A stretch of DNA of 64,000 nucleotides from Pseudoprimorskyibacter sp. (GTDB taxonomy: Bacteria > Pseudomonadota > Alphaproteobacteria > Rhodobacterales > Rhodobacteraceae), in assembly GCA_029251265.1 (NCBI GenBank), contig JAQXDR010000010.1, forward strand, positions 1 through 64,000. The letters are read 5' to 3'. Under the pieces are notes generated by a model that was not told where the DNA came from, ran no database searches, and saw only the letters and a program-made list of their open reading frames with translations. Position numbers and translations under genes: made by a program. Below, one piece after another: positions 17,764 to 26,281 of the stretch; position 1 is the stretch's first letter; each line of letters opens with the position of its first letter.

Positions 17764-18834
17764 TCAAACCGCATGAGGGCGTAATTTGTCGACCTCTGGC
17801 CGATAGGGCGCGGCTCCGGCAGGCAGCTCTGGGACAATTACTGCGTCTTCATATTTTAATTGCTTGACGAGAACCGGGAGTAATCGGCGAAACGCTGCCA
17901 AAATCGAAGGTTCCGCGGCTGGCAATTCATGTTTGATCATGTCGTGCAACTTGGGCAAATTGTAGTAAGGGACCATCGTGAACATATGATGTTCCACGTG
18001 GTAGTTCATGTTCAGATATATGAACTGGCTAATAGGATTCATCATCACTGTACGGGTGTTGAGACGGTGATCGGTTACATTCTCGGCAAGCCCGAGATGC
18101 TGTAGAATACCCGTCATCACATGATGCCAGGCACCATAGATCCGTGGCAGCCCGATCAGCATCACAGGAATAAGCGACCAATTCCATAGCGCTAGAGCAA
18201 TAGTAGCAGCATAAATGACGACCCAAATGCGTGCTGTCCGAAAGACCAGATGATGATCAGCATCTCGCAGGTAGACCGCCTCTTCAGGATGAATGCGCCC
18301 GCTTGCATGCAAAAACATACGCCGGATTGCTGCAATGAAATCAGATATGCCAATGAACATCAGCGCTATCCGGACAAGATCGGGGGGGCGCATTGCAACG
18401 ATCTCGGGATCTCGCCCCACGATTATTGTGTCTGTGTGATGCCGGACATGGCTTGCCCGCCAGACGACCGGACTACGCATGATCATAAAACTGGCGATAT
18501 GATAGACAACATCGTTCATCCAAGGCGTGGCGAAGGCTGTTTTGTGCCCACATTCATGCCATCTGGAATCCGAGGCAGAGCCATAAAGCACGCCATATGC
18601 CAGCCAGAATGGCGCAGACCACCAAGACGGCCACAAGGCGATAGCGATGCCTGCAAAGACCACCATAGTGCCCAACCAAATGACTGTATCCCGCAGCGCC
18701 AGCGCATCAGATTTTACCATCAGCGCACGAATTTCTGCGGGATCAACTTTCGGTCGAAACCAAGCAGGATTTGCAGTTGCAGTTTCTACCGCGCGTCTGG
18801 CTGCATCGCCGTTAAGTGAATAGTCTTTGGGCAT
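17764..18834 (-). CDS. Membrane desaturase/hydroxylase-superfamily oxygenase, MocD-like
   Basis: A 356-residue integral-membrane di-iron enzyme with the three histidine boxes of the fatty-acid desaturase/hydroxylase superfamily: HECGH (about residue 95), HVRHH (about residue 130) and HVEHH (about residue 285), plus four to six hydrophobic segments. The overall pattern resembles MocD, an oxygenase from the rhizopine (O-methyl-scyllo-inosamine) catabolic locus. It lies 72 bases after the second sugar permease in the same direction, so it is probably the last gene of the binding-protein/permease operon. I infer oxygen-dependent modification of the imported sugar, for example O-demethylation. An ordinary lipid desaturase accidentally placed here is the main alternative. 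No Rieske partner (MocE) gene is in the window. Confidence 0.8.
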   Translation of the reverse strand: MPKDYSLNGDAARRAVETATANPAWFRPKVDPAEIRALMVKSDALALRDTVIWLGTMVVFAGIAIALWPSWWSAPFWLAYGVLYGSASDSRWHECGHKTAFATPWMNDVVYHIASFMIMRSPVVWRASHVRHHTDTIIVGRDPEIVAMRPPDLVRIALMFIGISDFIAAIRRMFLHASGRIHPEEAVYLRDADHHLVFRTARIWVVIYAATIALALWNWSLIPVMLIGLPRIYGAWHHVMTGILQHLGLAENVTDHRLNTRTVMMNPISQFIYLNMNYHVEHHMFTMVPYYNLPKLHDMIKHELPAAEPSILAAFRRLLPVLVKQLKYEDAVIVPELPAGAAPYRPEVDKLRPHAV

Positions 18835-18906
18835 TTAAAACGCTCTTTCGCTTAGCTCCAGCGGATTAGAAAAAGTCTACGAGGCTCTTTACAGGTCACG
18901 GACAGA

Positions 18907-19824
18907 TTACTTCACTGCCCCCGCTGCCATTCCTTTGATAATATAACGTTCAAGCGCGATGCCGATGACGATTAGCGGCAGGATCGCAGCGAAACTGAGT
19001 GCTGCCATCGACCACCAACTGATGCCCTGGCTGCCGGTTTGGCTGGCTACCATAACAGGTAATGTCTTGGCATGGCTTGATGTTAACAGCGCAGCAAAGA
19101 AGTATTCGTTCCACGTCAAAACCAGCGATAGAATGAAGGCTGCCACCATACCAGGCAGGGCAATGGGCAAAATGATGGTCAGGAATGCTCCCCAAATGGA
19201 CAGGCCATCAACGAGGGCAGCCTCCTCCAATTCAGACGGAATTGATCCGAATTGGTCACGCATAATCCAGATGACAATCGGCAAGACCGTAAGCGCATAC
19301 AGCAGGATCAGCCCAATTCTGGTGTCCAGCATGCCAAGCGCCTTGTAAAGAACGAGGAACGGCAGGGCCAAGACCACCGGCGGTAAGATGAGCTGGCTCA
19401 GAAAAAAGAACGAAATGTCCGAATTGCGCATGAACCCGAATTTGTAGTTAAACCGCGACAAACCATAGGCCGCACAGCTTCCCAAAGCCACGGCAAGGAT
19501 GGAGGCTGACACCGAAATGATGGTCGAATTCCAGAATCGTTTGAGAAACTCTGCCCGCACGGTGCTTTCATTGCCAATCGTGTCAGGTGACAAGCCCAAC
19601 GATCGCCACCCCAGCCATTTGGGGGTGTAATCCCAATAGGGGACGATATTCCCTTTCATCACGTCCGGCGCCATTTTGAAGCTGGTTGTTATGGTCCAGT
19701 AGATAGGAAATAGCGCAATAAATGCCCACAGGATCAAGATCCCGTAAATGACTATGCGTCCTGAAAAACGTTTGGCTCGAAAGGCGCGATCTGCATCGCT
19801 GTCGTGAAAAATTTGATCTGTCAT
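18907..19824 (-). CDS. Sugar ABC transporter permease, MalG-like
   Basis: A 305-residue carbohydrate-importer permease with six predicted membrane helices and the EAA loop (EEAALVDGLSIWGAF, about residues 205-219). A long periplasmic loop precedes the second helix, as in the MalG/UgpE group. It follows the MalF-like permease with a 1-base gap. Together with the 544-residue binding protein and the plus-strand ATPase it completes a CUT1-type importer, which usually carries oligosaccharides, glycerol phosphates or sugar alcohols. Confidence 0.9.
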   Translation of the reverse strand: MTDQIFHDSDADRAFRAKRFSGRIVIYGILILWAFIALFPIYWTITTSFKMAPDVMKGNIVPYWDYTPKWLGWRSLGLSPDTIGNESTVRAEFLKRFWNSTIISVSASILAVALGSCAAYGLSRFNYKFGFMRNSDISFFFLSQLILPPVVLALPFLVLYKALGMLDTRIGLILLYALTVLPIVIWIMRDQFGSIPSELEEAALVDGLSIWGAFLTIILPIALPGMVAAFILSLVLTWNEYFFAALLTSSHAKTLPVMVASQTGSQGISWWSMAALSFAAILPLIVIGIALERYIIKGMAAGAVK

Positions 19825-19825
19825 G

Positions 19826-20932
19826 CTAATACCTTGGTCGCATCCAGCGGTCTGCCGCCTTGATCAGAATGGTCATCGCGATCACGATCACCACCAAGTA
19901 GAACATTGCGAGCATTGTACCATACCCCACGTTTGATCGGTCCCTGTATTCTCTGAAGATAAACGACGTCACGCTGTCCGTCGCTCCTCCTGGCCCGCCC
20001 GAGGTCACATTGATGATGATATCCGCCAGCTTGAGTTTGAAAATGATGCGGATCAGGATCGCGGTGATCGAGACCGGCAGCATCAGCGGAAAGGTTACTT
20101 CCCAAAAGCGCGTCCAGGCGTTTGCACCGTCCACTTCGGCGGCTTCGTTCAAGTCCTTGGGAATCGCCTGAAGCCCTGCAAGGATCATGATCATCATAAA
20201 GGGGATGTAGGTCCAGGCATCCATCAGCATGATCATCAGGCGGGCGATTTCGGGCGACGAAAAGAACGAGGGTTTGTCGACGCCGATTTCGCGAAGTATC
20301 CGCGCAATGGGACCAAACCTGTTTTCCAGCATTGATTTGCCGATCATCCACGAAACAGCAACCGGCGATAACATCAAGGGTAGCAGAAATGCGACTCTGA
20401 AAAATTTGCGCCCCTTGATCTGGGCGTTCAGCAAAAGGGCGAGCCCAAAAGCAATGGCGTATTCGGCGATTATCGCCAGCGAATACCAGACCATGTTGCG
20501 CATCGCGTTCCAATAGAACGGGTCAGTCCACATCTGGCGGACATTGTCCCAACCGTTGAATTTTCTGCCGTCAGGCGATGCCAAATTCCAATCTGAAAAG
20601 GCAATTATCAGTCCAAAAAGGAGAGGAAAGACCACCATCGACACAACAAAAAGCGTTGCAGGCAAGATAAACAGTGTGCGTTTGCCATGTTCACCACGTG
20701 TGATGACCTGACCTGCACACAGACAGATCGCCCAGAGGATGTAGGCATAAAGAGTGGGGCGCCAGGTTTCAAAGCCGATGCTGATCCAGCCGGTCTGATC
20801 GGCAGCTTGCAGAGCGACCACAAAAAACATCAAGGCGGCAGAACCCCAGACAATCCTCTTACCAAACTGCTTGCGTTGGTCGGAGATATTGTCGGCAGTC
20901 ACGACGTGAAGCAGATCACCTTCGGTACTCAT
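19826..20932 (-). CDS. Sugar ABC transporter permease, MalF-like
   Basis: A 368-residue CUT1 permease with about eight hydrophobic segments, longer than most because of an N-terminal pair of helices before the core. The EAA loop appears as NEAAEVDGANAWTRF (about residues 255-269). It is separated from the upstream binding-protein gene by 70 bases that contain an 11-bp perfect stem-loop. It partners the MalG-like permease. Confidence 0.9.
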   Translation of the reverse strand: MSTEGDLLHVVTADNISDQRKQFGKRIVWGSAALMFFVVALQAADQTGWISIGFETWRPTLYAYILWAICLCAGQVITRGEHGKRTLFILPATLFVVSMVVFPLLFGLIIAFSDWNLASPDGRKFNGWDNVRQMWTDPFYWNAMRNMVWYSLAIIAEYAIAFGLALLLNAQIKGRKFFRVAFLLPLMLSPVAVSWMIGKSMLENRFGPIARILREIGVDKPSFFSSPEIARLMIMLMDAWTYIPFMMIMILAGLQAIPKDLNEAAEVDGANAWTRFWEVTFPLMLPVSITAILIRIIFKLKLADIIINVTSGGPGGATDSVTSFIFREYRDRSNVGYGTMLAMFYLVVIVIAMTILIKAADRWMRPRY

Positions 20933-20964
20933 GGCAATGCGGCCTCGGGTTGGAGTGTTGGGGT

Positions 20965-20991
20965 CAGACCGCCGGATAAACCGGCGGTCTG
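20965..20991 (-). promoter_or_regulatory. Stem-loop between sugar binding-protein and permease genes
   Basis: CAGACCGCCGG, a 5-base ATAAA loop and CCGGCGGTCTG form a perfect 11-bp stem in the gap after the binding-protein stop codon. There is no adjacent T-run, so it looks like an mRNA-protecting or attenuating hairpin rather than a simple terminator. Confidence 0.75.
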
Positions 20992-21001
20992 GCTGTTATG
21001 A

Positions 21002-22636
21002 TCACAGGCCAAGTGATGCCTTGTAAAGCGCAACCTGATTGTCGCGGCCGATCTGGTCCGTAATCTTTTCCCAGGCCTCCGCGATCGCATCGCCGATTTC
21101 CTGCGCAGATCCGTACTGACCGGCATACCCCTTCGCCAACTCATCTTCCGCGACTGAATAGTACTGGAAGATGCCGGGAATCCTGGGTTCGATAGCCGCG
21201 TTTTTGTGGTTGTAGCTGTCCGCGTTTGACCCAAGATAGTCCTCGATGTACGCGCGGTCATACCCGGCGGCTTCCCATTCGTCATATTGGAAGTGTGAAT
21301 TCCGGTATGGCTGGAAGCCGGATGGATAGGCTGACATCCAAAGTGAGAGGTCCTTGCCACCCAGATGGGCCGCCGCACTCCATGCCGCTTTGCGCTTCTT
21401 GTCGTCGCCCTGGACGTTCTTGGTCACATAGACGCCCCAACCGAGGTAGGCCATGTTTGGGGCCTCGTTGTAGGTATCTTCCCAAGCGCCAGTCTGGCTG
21501 TTGTAGACACGATCAGAACCGGGGTTGATCCCGAAACCCACAACATCACCAACGACAGAGGTGTCCGACGTACGCGCGTTGGAGCCGATATCACCCCACC
21601 ACATCAACATCGAACCGGTCCCTGCAAGGAACTGCTGGAAGCCGGTCGTTCCGGGGTCTGCGTTGATCTGATCTGCTGGGTACGCGCCTGCCTCGATCAG
21701 ATCGAGCACGTCCTGAATTGCCTGAACCCAAGCGGGGTTGTTGACGCGGGGTTTCATCGTATCGGGATCAAACAGCCACGCGGGGTCCGATGGGTGCTTG
21801 GCATAGGCCGCAGCGCGGTTCTCAAGGAAGTAGAAACCAAAGCCGCCCCAACCTTTGAGCGGGTCAAGATAGCCATGGGCTGGCAGACCGGTCAGAGGGT
21901 CCTCTTTCCCGATCAGCGCCTTGGAGGCGGCATTAACCTCTTGCCACGTCTTGGGCACAGATGCGCCGCCAATTGCGCCGTCACCGAAATAGTCGGTTCG
22001 GTAGCAGAAGGTGTGGCAATCGCCGTCAATGGTGACGCGATATTTCTTTCCATCCCAAGTGCCGACCGGGGCCTGCAGATAGCTTACCAAATCGTCTGCC
22101 TCAATCTGCTCTTCGACCCATGCAGGCATCTCGTCCAGCAGACCTTTGCCGGCCGTATCACCTTCGAAAGGCGCGCCCATTTCGATGATGTCAAAGTCGA
22201 CAGTGCCGGTGGCAATCGCCTGCTGCAAGCGCGGGTTATAATCCGCCTGCGCAAGGTCGACCCAGTTGATTTTTGCCCCTGTGTAGGCTTCCCATGGCTT
22301 CAGGAATCCCCGGAACAAAAAGTTGTGCAGGTTTTGGTTGTTCAGACCCATAAAGGTCAGTTCAACACCCTCAAATTCACCTTCGGCGACGCGCTCTTTG
22401 GTGGGTCCTAGGCAAAGGCCGCCGACCTTTTGCCAATCGGCATCTGTGGGCGAGCCTGCACCAACGCCCGGAATCTGCAGGATTTCCGCGCGAAGTGAAG
22501 CATGGCCGCCTGCTGCGGCATATTTGGGCGCCAGACCTCCCATGGCGGCAAGGGCGCCAACGCTGGCAGCCCCCTGAAGCATCTTCCGGCGGCTTAGTTG
22601 CCGCTGTATAATCGTGTTATAATGATCGACTTTCAT
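21002..22636 (-). CDS. Sugar ABC transporter substrate-binding protein (Tat-exported, large)
   Basis: A 544-residue extracellular solute-binding protein family 1 member. It starts at ATG 22636, preceded by AGGGAGG; the 16-residue upstream extension has no such site. The N-terminus carries a twin-arginine-like signal (SRRKMLQGAA, then a hydrophobic stretch ending near KYAAAGG). The length exceeds the usual 420-450 residues and matches the subgroup with long binding domains. The first gene of a minus-strand operon, it is transcribed divergently from its ATPase across a region holding GntR operator copy 4. It probably captures a deoxy- or O-methyl sugar or a glycoside in the periplasm. Confidence 0.87.
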   Translation of the reverse strand: MKVDHYNTIIQRQLSRRKMLQGAASVGALAAMGGLAPKYAAAGGHASLRAEILQIPGVGAGSPTDADWQKVGGLCLGPTKERVAEGEFEGVELTFMGLNNQNLHNFLFRGFLKPWEAYTGAKINWVDLAQADYNPRLQQAIATGTVDFDIIEMGAPFEGDTAGKGLLDEMPAWVEEQIEADDLVSYLQAPVGTWDGKKYRVTIDGDCHTFCYRTDYFGDGAIGGASVPKTWQEVNAASKALIGKEDPLTGLPAHGYLDPLKGWGGFGFYFLENRAAAYAKHPSDPAWLFDPDTMKPRVNNPAWVQAIQDVLDLIEAGAYPADQINADPGTTGFQQFLAGTGSMLMWWGDIGSNARTSDTSVVGDVVGFGINPGSDRVYNSQTGAWEDTYNEAPNMAYLGWGVYVTKNVQGDDKKRKAAWSAAAHLGGKDLSLWMSAYPSGFQPYRNSHFQYDEWEAAGYDRAYIEDYLGSNADSYNHKNAAIEPRIPGIFQYYSVAEDELAKGYAGQYGSAQEIGDAIAEAWEKITDQIGRDNQVALYKASLGL

Positions 22637-22796
22637 TTCAATTCCTCCCTTTCCGCAAACATTCGCCTCTATGCTATCGGCCATTGGTCGCTTCGGTGTT
22701 GAGCCCCCAGCAAGAGAGCCTCAAGAACGAGAGACGGCAGCCTCAAGAAACGGTTTGTCTGGAACAAAGTCCTTCTAAAAACGACGTCTGTCAAGC

Positions 22797-22814
22797 TACT
22801 AACATGCTAGTCAG
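22797..22814. promoter_or_regulatory. Predicted GntR operator, copy 4 (transporter divergent promoter)
   Basis: ACTAACATGCTAGTCAGG shares TAACATGCTAG with the other copies but is degenerate on the right arm. It lies between the binding-protein operon (start 22636) and the ATPase-FucU-kinase operon (start 22887) and would place the transporter under the same regulator. Confidence 0.6.
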
Positions 22815-22886
22815 GTCAGAGCTGGACAAAGGCCGGACCATGGGCTACCCAGATTGCATAGGGAAATTCCGGACAAAGGGGGGGCA

Positions 22887-23954
22887 ATGGCCGAGGTTTG
22901 CGTTAGGCAACTATTTAAGAGCTACGGTGAAACAGCCGTAATCCACGGCATTGATGTGGAAATTTCCGACGGTGAATTTGTGGTGCTTGTTGGCCCGTCC
23001 GGTTGCGGCAAATCCACCTTGTTGCGAATGATCGCCGGACTGGAAGAAATCACATCAGGCGACGTCACAATTGGTGACCGCCGAGTGAACAACCTCTCCC
23101 CAAGAGAGCGCGACATCGCAATGGTTTTTCAGTCATATGCGCTTTATCCACACAAAACCGTCGAAGCCAACATGGGCTTTTCGCTGAAGTTGCAGAAATT
23201 GGATAAAGCCGAAGTCAAACGCCAGGTGGCGGACGCCGCTGAAATCCTCGGCCTGACGCCATACCTCAAGAGATACCCAAGGGCGCTTTCGGGCGGACAG
23301 CGTCAACGGGTGGCTATGGGCCGGGCGATAGTGCGCAATCCCCAAGTGTTCCTGTTCGACGAGCCTTTGTCGAATTTGGATGCAAAATTACGCGTTCAGA
23401 TGCGAACAGAGATACGAGAACTTCACCAGCGTCTGCAAACGACAACGGTCTATGTGACCCACGACCAGATTGAAGCCATGACCATGGCTGACAAGATCGT
23501 CGTCTTGAACGATGGCTATGTTGAACAAATCGGCAGCCCGCTTGAGCTTTATGACCGTCCTAAAAACAAATTTGTCGCCAGCTTTATCGGTTCACCCTCG
23601 ATGAACCTTTTGACTGGTGACGTGTCCGCCGTCGATGGTGGTAAGGCCACATTATCTCTGGCGGGCTCAACACTGATGGTTCCGACCCGCGACAGCATCG
23701 CGGCGGGTCAAAAGATTAGTCTAGGGGTGCGACCTGAACACCTCAAACTTGCAAGTGCGGGATTGCGCGCAAAGGTGCGGGTGGTGGAGCCGACGGGGGC
23801 GGAGATTCACGTGGTGTTCCAGTTTCAAGATCACGAAATTACCGCCGTGTTTCGCGAACGGCACACTTTGGCACCTGGTGACGAAGTGTTCCTAGACGTT
23901 GAAATGGATAAGGTGCATCTGTTTGATGCAGAAACAGGCGAACGGCTCGGTTGA
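22887..23954 (+). CDS. Sugar ABC transporter ATP-binding protein, UgpC/MsmK-like
   Basis: A 355-residue CUT1 ATPase with Walker A GPSGCGKST, Q-loop QSYALYPH, signature LSGGQRQRVA, Walker B VFLFDEP, D-loop SNLDAKLR and H-loop VTHDQIEA. A C-terminal MalK-type OB/TOBE regulatory region covers about residues 240-355. The start at 22887 follows a G-rich ribosome-binding site; the frame is open 33 bases further upstream. It is the first gene of the plus-strand operon with FucU and a PfkB kinase. It lies divergent from the permeases it serves, which is less common than co-transcription. Confidence 0.9.
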   Translation: MAEVCVRQLFKSYGETAVIHGIDVEISDGEFVVLVGPSGCGKSTLLRMIAGLEEITSGDVTIGDRRVNNLSPRERDIAMVFQSYALYPHKTVEANMGFSLKLQKLDKAEVKRQVADAAEILGLTPYLKRYPRALSGGQRQRVAMGRAIVRNPQVFLFDEPLSNLDAKLRVQMRTEIRELHQRLQTTTVYVTHDQIEAMTMADKIVVLNDGYVEQIGSPLELYDRPKNKFVASFIGSPSMNLLTGDVSAVDGGKATLSLAGSTLMVPTRDSIAAGQKISLGVRPEHLKLASAGLRAKVRVVEPTGAEIHVVFQFQDHEITAVFRERHTLAPGDEVFLDVEMDKVHLFDAETGERLG

Positions 23955-24025
23955 CCTAAGACGGCTATCTTTCACGGCCCTTTACAAGAGGTTCGCTATC
24001 AAGATCGAATAGGGAGGCATTAAGA

Positions 24026-24478
24026 ATGTTGAAAGGAATTGATCCACAGCTGAACGCAGACGTATTGCAGTGTCTACGCGCAATGGGGCATGGTGATGCG
24101 CTGGTGATCTCGGATACCAACTTTCCCGCAGACAGCGTTGCGCGCGAAACTGTCCTTGGCAAATTGCTCCGTATGGAAAATCTGACCAGTGCTGAAGCGA
24201 TTGGTTCGATCCTTTCGGTCCTTCCACTGGATACATTTGTTGATGATTTTGCCATGCGCATGGAGGTTGTTGACGCCCCAGACGAGATACCGGACGTACA
24301 AAAAGAAGTGCAGGCGCAGATTGATCTGGCAGAGGGCCAACCCCGACCGATGCTTAGCGTCGAACGGTTTGCCTTTTATGATCTTGCACGGCAAAGCTAT
24401 GCAGTCATTCAAACCGGTGAGCGGCGTTTCTACGGCTGCTTTGTCCTGCGCAAGGGTGTGGTCGGACCAGACGAATGA
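24026..24478 (+). CDS. fucU: L-fucose mutarotase, FucU/RbsD family
   Basis: A 150-residue RbsD/FucU-type mutarotase. The FucU signature is clear: MLKGIDPQLNADVLQCLRAM with GHGDALVISDTNFPA (catalytic His, about residue 24), and a C-terminal SYAVIQTGERRFYGCFVLRKG. It interconverts alpha and beta anomers of L-fucose or a related sugar to speed up subsequent steps. Length matches FucU (about 140-150). It follows the ABC ATPase by 71 bases and overlaps the kinase start by 4 (ATGA). This is the strongest single clue that the imported sugar is L-fucose-like. Confidence 0.9.
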   Translation: MLKGIDPQLNADVLQCLRAMGHGDALVISDTNFPADSVARETVLGKLLRMENLTSAEAIGSILSVLPLDTFVDDFAMRMEVVDAPDEIPDVQKEVQAQIDLAEGQPRPMLSVERFAFYDLARQSYAVIQTGERRFYGCFVLRKGVVGPDE

Positions 24479-25395
24479 GCCTTGATGTCGTCATCTTGGG
24501 GGTATTTGTCGCGGACACTGCGTATCGGGCCAAGCGGCAGCCCCGCATGGGTGAAACCATCCTCGGGAACTCTTTTGCGCTGGGTCCTGGTGGCAAAGGA
24601 TCAAATCAGGCAGTTGCCGCTGGCATGGCTGGGGCCTCTGTCGGTTTCGTCACAAAACTCGGTCAGGATCCCTTCGCTGATATGGCGCTTGCAACCTGGC
24701 AGAAAGCAGGAGTGACACCGCTCGCAACCCAACACCCGGAAAGCTACACCGGTGCAGCCTATATTTTTGTTGATGATAAAACCGGCGATAACGCAATTAT
24801 TGTCTGCCCGGGCATTGCAGCGTCAATCAGCCGCTCTGACATTGATCGTCACAAACAGGCCATCTCTCAGTGCAAAGTGTTCCTGACCCAACTTGAACAG
24901 CCCTTGGAGGCGGCTGAATATGCTTTGGCATGCGCGAAAAAGGCAGGTGCCACCACAATTCTAAATCCGGCCCCTGCGGCCGATCTGCCAACCAATATGA
25001 TCGCGCTTTGCGACTATGTGACCCCAAATGAAACCGAAGCAGAGGCGATCACAGGCGTGAAAGTTGTTACCGCCGCCGACGCGACCAAAGCTGCCGAAGT
25101 TTTGCTTAATCAAGGCGCGGGTGCTGCCATTATCACGCTTGGTGAAAATGGCTGTCTTTATCATGATGGAACCAGTCCGGTTCACGTACCGGCACTCAAC
25201 GCAGGCACGACCATCGAAACCACTGGCGCGGGCGATGCTTTCAATGGTGGATTTGCTGCGGCCCTTGCCGAAGGGAAATCGCCTCTTGATGCAATCCATT
25301 TTGGCACAGCGACCGCTGCTATTTCCGTGACCCGATCAGGCACCGCACCGTCTATGCCCAGCCGAAACGAAATCGCGATACTCTTGGGGCACTAA
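24475..25395 (+). CDS. Ribokinase-like PfkB sugar kinase
   Basis: A 306-residue PfkB kinase of ribokinase length. It has the substrate-binding GGKGSNQAVAAGMAG motif (about residues 40-54), PNETEAEAITG (about residues 183-193) and the ETTGAGDAFNGGFAAAL catalytic motif (about residues 246-262). It is translationally coupled to FucU and follows the sugar ABC ATPase, so it is probably the entry kinase for the imported sugar. It is clearly separate in sequence from the first PfkB kinase at 11548. Ribose itself cannot be excluded, since RbsD and RbsK share this gene order, but FucU-type residues and fucD argue for fucose-like sugars. Confidence 0.87.
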   Translation: MSLDVVILGVFVADTAYRAKRQPRMGETILGNSFALGPGGKGSNQAVAAGMAGASVGFVTKLGQDPFADMALATWQKAGVTPLATQHPESYTGAAYIFVDDKTGDNAIIVCPGIAASISRSDIDRHKQAISQCKVFLTQLEQPLEAAEYALACAKKAGATTILNPAPAADLPTNMIALCDYVTPNETEAEAITGVKVVTAADATKAAEVLLNQGAGAAIITLGENGCLYHDGTSPVHVPALNAGTTIETTGAGDAFNGGFAAALAEGKSPLDAIHFGTATAAISVTRSGTAPSMPSRNEIAILLGH

Positions 25396-25944
25396 TTCGC
25401 AGCCTGAGCTTTCAACCAAGCCGTTGGCAAGTCATTTCATTCAATTTATTTCACCTTAAATGAGAATTTCATTGGGCATTGCTCTTGAGTGGTTTGTCAA
25501 ATTCGCCAAGACACCGAAATCAGTCATTCGAACAGCGGCAACTCATGTCAGCAAAAAATCCACCGAGGAGGCATCCTTGATATCGAAATGTTTCAGAATG
25601 TATGAACGTCTGGTCTTGGAACAGGTGTCTTGGAACAGGTGTCTTGGGCGTTCGGTGTGAACGTTTGGGTGATCTCCAGTGATGGACTGGACATGGCACC
25701 TTATGAAGGCTTGGGTCCGCCCTTCTTTCGATCGACCCCATTCAGCTCAGGTCGTGATGATCCTCATTCAAGCGCCACCCTACGATCGGTGAGGGCGTCG
25801 AGTTACGCTCTGACACGAGTTTCCAGCACCCTTGGCAGGATCGCGGTCTTGATGACCACAGGACGCCCCGGGCATTCCAATTCTCCAAATTGCTTTTTCC
25901 ACTTTCACTGCCTTGTTGGCCGCCATCAGTGCACCAAGGTCCCC
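25396..25944. other. Non-coding gap with a 14-bp tandem repeat
   Basis: No gene is recognised here. TTGGAACAGGTGTC is repeated exactly in tandem at 25616-25629 and 25630-25643. Short frames on both strands lack family resemblance. The stretch separates the sugar island from the phosphonate operon and may be decayed mobile DNA. Confidence 0.4.
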
Positions 25945-26230
25945 ATGCCTAAACTTACTAACACACAAACCATCATTTTCAGCGCGGTGGCCTAGCGTGC
26001 CGATACCCTCGCGATGCCGTTGCCCAAGGGGCTGCATGGTGCTGTTTCACACAAGGCGGTGGGCACGATGAGCGGACGCGGTTGGCTTAAGGAGGTTTAC
26101 GCCGACCCACACAAAGGTGAACCGCTCTGGCGCGAGACTGGCGATGGTCACAGCACCGCGCTGATTGCCACCAACGCGGCGGAGCCGTCGCGCCCGGAGT
26201 CGACGAACACCCGCAAACAGTTCAATGTTC
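25945..26230 (+). pseudogene. DUF3489-domain protein, interrupted
   Basis: From ATG 25945 the frame reads MPKLTNTQTIIFSAVA, then an in-frame TAG at 25993, and continues in the same frame through LAMPLPKGLHGAVSHKAVG and LWRETGDGHSTALIAT. This matches the small DUF3489 helix-turn-helix-like proteins frequent in Alphaproteobacteria. The stop at codon 17 and loss of a recognisable end suggest a broken gene. Its role is unknown. Confidence 0.6.
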
Positions 26231-26281
26231 TGTTAGCCTTTGATGACTTGCGCGTCGTATTCAATCGGGCTTGCACAAAAC

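Noticed and set aside
19821-20513. 230-codon minus-strand frame within the MalF-like permease gene
   Set aside because: It is a shadow in another frame of a clear permease gene, with no family resemblance.
25616-25643. CRISPR-like repeat
   Set aside because: Only two exact 14-bp copies in direct tandem without spacers; no cas genes.
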